Source: Bryum argenteum
Lineage: Eukaryota; Streptophyta; Bryopsida; Bryales; Bryaceae
Assembly (NCBI GenBank): GCA_037043015.1
Contig: CM073327.1
Location: forward strand, 6,988,727 to 7,052,726
Length of the DNA stretch: 64,000 nt
Reading direction: 5' to 3'
Position numbers and translations under genes: made by a program. Below the pieces are notes generated by a model. It made no database searches and had not been told where the DNA came from. It saw only the letters and a list, made by a program, of their open reading frames with translations. Position 1 is the stretch's first letter. Each line of letters starts with the position of its first letter. Positions 54,765 to 64,000 of this stretch are shown here, in pieces.

Positions 54765-55507
54765 CTTTCATCATTCTATAAGAACATCTTAAAAGGTGGT
54801 CATACTTCAGGAGGCATTCACTCTTTTTAAGGGTGCTCAAAATCAATTAGATTGGAAGAAATTCAAATTTTCTCATTTACTCTCAAAAGCTTCCCAACAT
54901 CAATTACATCGCAGTAACTTCAAAAATTCACCAAAAATTGAGTTTTTACTTTTTTTTTTTCAATTTTTGTATTTTGTACTTGTATACCAGGTTGTAAGGC
55001 ATAATTCCATAGCTCGGATTTTCAATCGGATAATTCCTCATATTCTATGTTAATTGTCAAAGATAAGCCTTGATATTTGAATTTGAGCATACCTTCATGT
55101 GAAAATTTGAGCATTTGTATAGGTTTTATAGGTCCTTCAAGGGTAAAATTTGTATAGACATATTCTTAACTCACTTAGGAACAAGGATTGAAGAGCCTCA
55201 TGGATTGGACTTTGAGATTCAAGTTTGCTCCTAACATTAGTTTAGAGCATGTGCTATGTGCTATTAAAGAGGTCTAACGTCTACACAGAATGTGACATTA
55301 GAGAAGCCAGTGTGTTCAATACAAGAATATTCGAGATCCTGCTCCAGGGGGAGTGTCGTCCGAAGCTCTCATCTCTCATGACCAATTCAATTACCTCCGT
55401 TTCTTCAATCGGTAAGTAAGTCAATTGCCCAGCCAATTCTGCATCAGCACTTAGATTGCATTTAATTTGTCGAATTTTGTTGAGTTTTGTGTAGTGGAGA
55501 GACTGGA
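54765..55507. other. Intergenic spacer between LOG and ITPase genes
   Basis: AT-rich. No gene seen. 55420-55507 is likely the 5' untranslated region of the ITPase gene. Confidence 0.5.
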
Positions 55508-57439
55508 ATGGCGGCCATGAAGGTGCAAATGACATTGACGAAGCCCGTCACTTTCGTCACGGGCAATGCGAAGAAACTGGAAGAAGTGAAGATGATCCTT
55601 GGCCAGGCAATTCCCTTCCAATCGCTCAAGCTCGATCGTAAGTTCCCTTGCCTCACATTACTTAATACCAGCAGTAATAGCGACAATCTAGGGTTTCAAG
55701 AATGGAAATCAATCGATCTGTGAGTGGGAATTCGCGTTAGGGTTTTACTAGGGTTCAATGCAGTAGCTCGGATTATACGGACAATCGTGTGAATTGCAAT
55801 AATATTCTGGTTATCACGGAATAGCCTCCTTTAACATGGTGCGTATTCAAGTGCCGGAGCTGCAGGGAGAACCAGAGGACATTTCGAAAGAGAAAGCACG
55901 ACTTGCTGCAAAAGAGGTACACTAATTGCGCATGTATGTTTGTAGTTCAAAATTATGCGATCGCTTAAAGACAGTATCATTCTTTTCTGGCGATGAGTGA
56001 CTAGCATTGGTGTGTAATGTACCCTGCTCATTATGTAGTGAGAGCAATTTGTGTGCACGGCAAAGTTAGTAGAAGACTGGACATACTGGAATTATCATTC
56101 TTGCACCTTGTTCTCAAAATGGCGCAGCCTTGAATGTTTGCATTGAGTCCAGTGAAATTCAGTCATGTACCTCCTGCAATTTACATCATGATAAGCCATT
56201 TTTGCCATCATCGAGCAGGCTACCGTAGGAAACGTTCATATATCTGTTTTCAGTGGTTGATTTGAATATTTAAGGTTGGATTATGAACTACATGTGTGAT
56301 AGAGCCTTGTTCGTTGTTATGTCTTGACTTAGATTGGAGGGCCGGTGCTGGTGGAGGACACTTGTTTATGCTTTCACGCATTGAATGGCTTGCCAGGTGC
56401 GTTGTATACAACCACATCCTTTTTGTGTTTCTTCAGCTAGCCTCCCGATTATGTAATTTGAATAATGTGTGGCTTTTGTGTAACAGGTCCTTACATGTAA
56501 GCCTCGCCACTCAGGCTAGGATTTTCTAGTTATGTCGAGGCTTGTTTGGCGGCATCTCAAGCATGTCAGACTGCAAGCTAATGAACTTCCTTTGCTAATC
56601 TTTCTAATCATTTGAAGTAGGATCAACTACCATTCAAGTTGCAGAGTATGAAGGTCCTTTTTTGACATCATTGTAACTTACAAGGACATGGCTTTGCTAT
56701 GCTGTGCAGAAAGTGGTTTCTCATGAAGACGGGTCACGAAGGTAACACCTCATTCTCAAGCAATAGCTCCTCTAGATAGGAAGATTACATACTGCACTGC
56801 TGTCAATTGATCGACCTCGAAAGTACTGATTGAAGTGCATAGTCTTGTCCCTAATCTTCACGATCTGTTTCTATGCAGGTTTGAACAATTTGTTGGCAGC
56901 CTATGATGACAAGTCGGCATACGCACTTTGTGTCTTTTCGCTTGCTCTGGGACCCGACTCTGAGCCCATTACATTTAGTGGTCGAACGGAGGTATTATCC
57001 CACAGGCATATGTTGATGAATATGCCCTTTCGCAGCACTAGATTACCATTTCTACACTGATGTTTTTATTGGTTGTTTGCAGGGGAAGATTGTCCCAGCA
57101 AGAGGCGCTGGTACTTTTGGGTGGGATCCGATTTTTCAACCTACTGGTTACGATATAACGTAAGCTGCACAACCTCTTTCACTCTATTGCGATGTTTGCC
57201 CATTTTCTCTTTTAGCCAATGAAGAGGTATAGTTTTCAAAGCATTGAGAATTTCCGTAGTTCAGGAAACTATCGAGCTAGATACGGTACGCTTGGTATAT
57301 GTGCTTACGGTGAGTATGCAGATTTGCGGAAATGCCAAAGGAAGAGAAGAACAAAATTTCTCATCGAAGGAGAGCGCTGGACAAGGTCAAGGAGTACTTT
57401 TATGATTACAATTACGCTCCGAGGTCGAACGATGCATAA
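55508..57439 (+). CDS. ITPA: Inosine triphosphate pyrophosphatase (ITPase, HAM1 family)
   Basis: This enzyme hydrolyses ITP, dITP and XTP to the monophosphates and keeps deaminated purines out of RNA and DNA. Eight exons: 55508-55637, 55852-55916, 56333-56396, 56487-56496, 56710-56741, 56879-56991, 57083-57159 and 57322-57439. They give 202 residues, the usual family length, ending in TAA. Exon 4 is a 10-nt microexon (GTCCTTACAT) needed to make GPYIKWFL; reading through it without splicing hits a TAA at once. Family marks are [68 protein letters not shown] and ISHRRRAL. The gene looks intact. It has a decayed paralogue at 1284-3192 with the microexon still visible. ATG 55508 was chosen because it has the best fit to the family start; an in-frame ATG three codons later is possible. 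Confidence 0.93.
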
Positions 57440-58030
57440 TTGATGCTGCATAAGTCGTGTATTTTGTCACTATTTGCCGATTTTTGAATCGATTCTTTAA
57501 TATTACTCGCTGAGCTACATTACTTATGCCAGAAATTATAGAGATAGTGCTTAATAATTCGGCACAATGTCGTTCTTAATCATCTATTCAAATTCTCAAT
57601 TCGTGCTTTCAACTTCTGTTGATCGTTTTCTTGATGCTTTTCAATGTCCTTCCGGTTTTCCACTGGTTACTTTGTTTGTCTGGATGATGTCAAGCTTGCC
57701 TAAATGCTGCTTATTCATGTGAAAGTGGTGGTGATGAATAGAAGATTTTGATGGTGCGTGAGATTATGATCTCACAAATCATCCAATGGCTGAAATTTGT
57801 GAAAGTTATAATACTATAATCTCACTTAATGTCTGAATCGTAATGAGTTTTAAAGTACTCAATCGGTTGAAAGTACTCAGTATCATTATTGGAAAGAAGA
57901 GTGATCCAAACTTCCATTTGCGCTAAGAGGTGCTACACCGTAGTTTCAGAGTTTTGAGCTCCTGAAAAGGCTTCTGGGAGTTACTGATATGCAATAAATA
58001 GAAATTACAAGTGTGAAAGAACAATTGCCT
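57440..58030. other. 3' flank of the ITPase gene
   Basis: 57470-57720 matches the 3' flank of the decayed ITPase copy (3105-3350). No gene seen. Confidence 0.6.
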
Positions 58031-58200
58031 CTTCCGCCGCGGCCAGCGTCCCGACATCCTTCCTCTCAAGCTCCTCAGAGGGGACAAGGGGCATTGCAGT
58101 CTCGGTGGGCCAGCAGCTGTGGCTGTCGTAAGGACAAGGCTCAGTCGCGCCGAGCGACACGGAGCCCTCTAGTCGACGACTGAATTCTCATATCTACAGA
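58031..58200 (-). pseudogene. 5' remnant of a - strand ATP synthase beta copy plus its upstream DNA
   Basis: 58040-58080 matches the start of copy D and its leader (CGTCCCGACATCCTTCCTCT on the + strand, at 58048 and at 5963). 58085-58190 matches the DNA between copies D and A (7886-7945 and 8575-8640, shared CTGTGGCTGTC and GCGACACGGAG). So the second block once had the same divergent pair, and the body of its - strand gene has been deleted. Confidence 0.65.
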
Positions 58201-59073
58201 TTCATAGGTTTTCTACGGATGAATTAGTTGGATGGATTTCGTTGGTTTGTGGAATGTGCAGGATCTCAGGAATAGGTCTCTAATTTTTGGACAGTTACAC
58301 TAAATAGGTAGATTGGTGTTAGATGCACTATTTACCCAAAACACTAATTGTCAACTCAGAATACGTATAGCGTTGTGTGGAATAGTGCCGCCACCACCTT
58401 CGTCTCCTCGAAGTTAAAGAGCCCTGGCTGTCGCAATTTTGATTGTTCTTGAGTCCTGATTGAGCTATACCTCTAGTACCAAAACAACATTTTTTGACTA
58501 CGTTTTTGACTAGTAGTAGTGAAAAAAAATGGTTGTTGATTAGGATGATTTTGAGTCATAGTGGACAAGTGGCTTCGGACATTTTGACTGCTTTGGACAT
58601 TTTGACTTGCAGTCAAAATGAACATCAGCGGTCCTATTTATTGTGTTCTCAAACAGCCGGAACCTCGATTGTGTTGGACTTGGGACTTCGTAAAGGATAA
58701 CTCATATTAGTCAAGAGCAATGACTACGACAAGGCACAAACTAGTTTACCAAGTGTAGTCATGTTGGTGAATATGATATAAGAAATTATGACTATGTCAT
58801 TCAATTTAGGACAATTTAGTCAATAATGAAGTTGTTCACTACGTGTAGTCGTGGTCACAGTATTAAGAAGTGCAGGTTGGATGAATGTGACTTCCGTTAG
58901 TTACATAGAGTTTTAGTTATTATACTAGTGATAGTTTTACGACCGTGTAGAGTCATAATTTTATGATTATAAGATAGTGAGAAAAATGGAGTTCAATTTT
59001 TTTTATTGCTCACAAGATGTGATTCTCATGAGTTACACCAAAATGTAACTATGTCTATAGCTAGTTATAAATG
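58201..59073. other. Interval without a recognised gene
   Basis: Contains many near-repeats of GACTACNACTAGTC and TAGTCATNATT motifs, probably an old repeat into which the SINE candidate was inserted. No coding sequence that I would defend. Confidence 0.4.
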
Positions 59074-59084
59074 TGACTACAACT

Positions 59085-59562
59085 GAGGGTAACCTGGAAT
59101 TGGACCGGATGGGGAAAGGACTCCCGAGTTGTGAGCCCAAGGGTACGGAACTTGGAACACCCAAGGCAACGTGACGATGAAGCGGGGTATTATGGGACAC
59201 TCGTACTTAGAGCGGAGTGGAATACCTATAGGGCTTCGGCCCCCAATGAAGAGGTCGTGGGTTCTATTCCCCATGCTGGCGTGGTGCTCACTACTATAGT
59301 CCACCCAACTATTTGGGGGGGGGGGGTCCTTGGACCTTGTTGTTTGGGTACCTCAAAGCCCTTTGGGGGGATACTAAGTCAAGTATCCTCAAGGCACTTG
59401 TATCTAGCTAGAAACTAAGGTAGTTATAGTGTCCACCCTTGAGAGGGGGAAGCAGTATTGTTCCAATTTCCCCTTGTCCGGTGGCCATCGGGATATTAGC
59501 ATTACGAACAGAAACTTCATTCATGTTGGCCCCTTAGAAAGGGACCGAAGTTTCTATCTATC
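59085..59562 (+). mobile_element. Candidate tRNA-derived SINE, about 478 bp
   Basis: A Pol III A-box-like TTAGAGCGGAGTGG lies near 59208 and a B-box-like GGTTCTATTCC near 59259, 50 bases apart as in a tRNA gene. The block is flanked by the perfect 11-bp repeat TGACTACAACT (59074-59084 and 59563-59573), as expected for a target-site duplication. The A-box lies about 120 bases in from the left edge, which is unusual, and the neighbourhood contains similar GACTAC motifs, so the duplication could be chance. A run of about ten G lies at 59314. Confidence 0.45.
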
Positions 59563-59639
59563 TGACTACAACTAGTCATCAATGTAATTCCACCTAATCA
59601 TAAATGTAACTACACCTAGTCACTAATTGAAAGCCTAAT

Positions 59640-60990
59640 TTTATTATTAGCGACTAGCAATGTACCTGTCGTCCCCACATGAAAGCTCTTTATATGGTAC
59701 TTTTATAGAATTGTCATGTGGCTACGATTTCCTCATATTATGTTTATTATTTTTATTTAGTAAGGTACCCGTCGTCCCGACGGAGAAGCACTTTATACGG
59801 TATTTAAAAAAGTATCTTGTGTCTACCATTCCATAATAATTTTATATATGCATATGTTTTTTATTTTATTTTATTTTTGTATAATTTTAATTTAATCCAT
59901 TTTAATTTACATAATCCAAAAAACATGAACGACGATAGGTAGATAGGTTGATTGTTAAGTTCGTAAGATGGTAGGTTCATACGTTGGGTAGGAAGGTTTG
60001 GTGGGTAGGAAGGTTTGGAAGGTAGGAAGGTTTGGTATCTCCTTTTCCTTGTTCCATATTTCCAAGTTCCCCGTCCTCTATTATGGATCCCCATTTTCCA
60101 TTTTTTCTTATTGATTCCCCACCTCCAAACTCTCGTTCATGGTTCAATCTTTTGTTCCATTTTCCCATACCCCGACGTCCTTATTGGTTTCCATCATTTG
60201 TTCCCCGTTCCCATCATTCATTCCTAGTTCCCATTAGTCATTCCTAGTTCTCATTATTTGTTTCTGGTTCCCATCCTCCGTTCCTAGATCCCTTCATCCC
60301 TCCTTCACTTCTTCTTTACTCCCATTTTCATGTTTCATGTTCTTGTTCTTTTGCCTCCTTGTTATATTCTTATGATCTACCAAACTCTTAATAACAATCA
60401 GATACCACTTATGGAAACTCTTCAAAATCTTTACCCTCTTCATACCATGTATATATGACCAAATAATGATGACCATGACCATGCATCGCGAGTCAGACAA
60501 ATCCCAAATTGTGTTCTTTTATATATAAAGATAACATTTTGAGCTTAGTATGACAATATTGGATATCATATAACTTTTTGACTCTGTTTTCCTACTATCA
60601 TTAATCAACAAAAGTGACATTACAACACTTGAACTCACATGATAGTTTTATCATGATAGTAAGCATAGTGAAGAATATAAGAGAGAAACCCCAACAAGAT
60701 AGTGAAGAATATTAGAGATAAATGTGAAGAGCATAATGTGAGACAAAAGTGAGATAGTGAAGAGTGTGAGAGAGATACTCTAAAAAGTGAACCAAGAGTT
60801 AAAGCGTCGAAGAGGTCGTCCAAACTACTATAAATACAACACCAAGAGCAAAATGCAAAAAACTTAAACTCACTGTAGAGTAAGAGGTAACAAGCATAAA
60901 TCACTTTAAGAGGGATTAGTAATCTAGCCATGAATGTTATCACCTCGGGTTTTCAACTAGATCTAATATTAGGTCATTTTTGTAATTTCT
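59640..60990. repeat. AT-rich interval with simple and short tandem repeats
   Basis: A block with TACCYGTCGTCC and CTTTATAYGGTA occurs twice (59660-59720 and 59763-59810). At 60135-60310 a pyrimidine-rich stretch is built from about 20-bp units like TTCCCATCATTCATTCCTAG. No gene seen. Confidence 0.5.
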
Positions 60991-61572
60991 TGGTGATTTG
61001 GGGGCCATAAGTACTTGAAAATTTAATACCTCAAGATCCCTCAATCCAATTTGTGATCCGATTGTTGCCCGCACATCGGCAAAATAACCAGCTTCTACCC
61101 ACACCTCATGCGCTGCAATCAGACTAGTGGTTCTAGAATCATAATGTCAAAAAGAAACATTTACGGTACATAAAAAAATTGACTTACATAATATTAAGCC
61201 CAAGTTGACCAAAATATACACAAGGTAATCAACACTAGGACTAATGAAGAGATTACTTTCTTACTTTCACTGAGAAAATACTCCGATTCCCCACTCAAAA
61301 TGTTAGAATTTTCGTTCTAGAAAACGGCATGGAAAGATTATAAAATTTCCTTTATCACTCAACAAAACAAAATGTACTAACGGTAAATTTGTATTAGCGG
61401 AAAATCGGAAGACAATGGACATCCGCTTATCGTCGTTGTCGTCTCCGAACATGGACGAGTGATCCGAGAGCACGACTCTGCACAAACATTGAAGAAGGCG
61501 GAGCTTCATTCAGCCCCGAACCCTAACCCAGACCCCATTTCGTAGTTTCGTATTTTGTTTGATCACGCAGCC
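60991..61572 (+). promoter_or_regulatory. Conserved upstream region of ATP synthase copy C
   Basis: 61000-61130 matches 8260-8410 upstream of copy A, and 61209-61560 matches the upstream of copy B (19630-19980). A telo-box AACCCTAA lies at 61519-61526 and a shortened CGT triplet run at 61425-61440. The conservation next to all three copies suggests a promoter was duplicated with the gene. Confidence 0.5.

Positions 61573-64000
<2,428 letters not shown>

Overview
This window looks like nuclear DNA of a land plant. It carries spliced GT-AG genes for a nuclear-encoded mitochondrial ATP synthase beta subunit, a chloroplast-targeted thylakoid-lumen pentapeptide-repeat protein, a LOG-type cytokinin-activating enzyme and an ITP pyrophosphatase (ITPase). 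These lie in AT-rich DNA packed with plant-type DNA transposons. I lean towards a bryophyte or another early-diverging lineage, but the sequence alone does not settle it. No rRNA or tRNA gene, CRISPR array or bacterial-style operon is visible.

Layout. 1-3.2 kb: a decayed Myb/SANT-like fragment, then a decayed ITPase copy on the + strand. 4.0-6.0 kb: a decayed ATP synthase beta copy on the - strand (copy D), broken by a solo LTR. 6.0-7.8 kb: a dead pogo/Tigger-type transposon with a nested MITE. 8.86-11.38 kb: ATP synthase beta copy A (+). 12.1-14.5 kb: three MITEs. 15.4-16.0 kb: a degenerate tandem array. 17.1-19.6 kb: ATP synthase beta copy B (-). It is an inverted, nearly identical duplicate of A, so A and B form roughly 3.2-kb arms around a 4.8-kb spacer. 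20.5-21.8 kb: a TIR element. 23.28-28.55 kb: a 5.3-kb GC-rich TIR element with unidentified reading frames. 28.98-31.77 kb: a CACTA element made almost entirely of TGACG/GTCAC repeats. 32-39.3 kb: a C-rich retroelement-like region split by a pogo/Tc1-like transposon with an almost whole transposase gene. 39.5-40.4 kb: a MITE nested in a MITE. 41-43.7 kb: a tandem duplication carrying two copies of a 58/59-codon gene. 44.6-46.8 kb: the thylakoid-lumen gene. 47-50.7 kb: a fibronectin-III-like gene remnant and a 15-bp coding-type minisatellite. 53.2-54.8 kb: LOG gene with one in-frame stop. 55.5-57.4 kb: intact ITPase gene with a 10-nt microexon. 59.1-59.6 kb: a candidate tRNA-derived SINE. 61.6 kb to the end: ATP synthase beta copy C (+), cut by the window edge.

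The main story is a duplicated locus. The order ITPase (+), ATP synthase beta (-), ATP synthase beta (+) occurs at about 1.3-11.4 kb and again at about 55.5-64 kb. In the first block the ITPase and the - strand beta copy are dead. In the second block the ITPase is intact and the - strand beta copy is reduced to its 5' end. Copy B is a further, very recent inverted copy. The working genes serve energy metabolism (ATP synthase), nucleotide-pool cleaning (ITPase), hormone activation (LOG) and the thylakoid lumen; apart from the duplications nothing shows that they act together.
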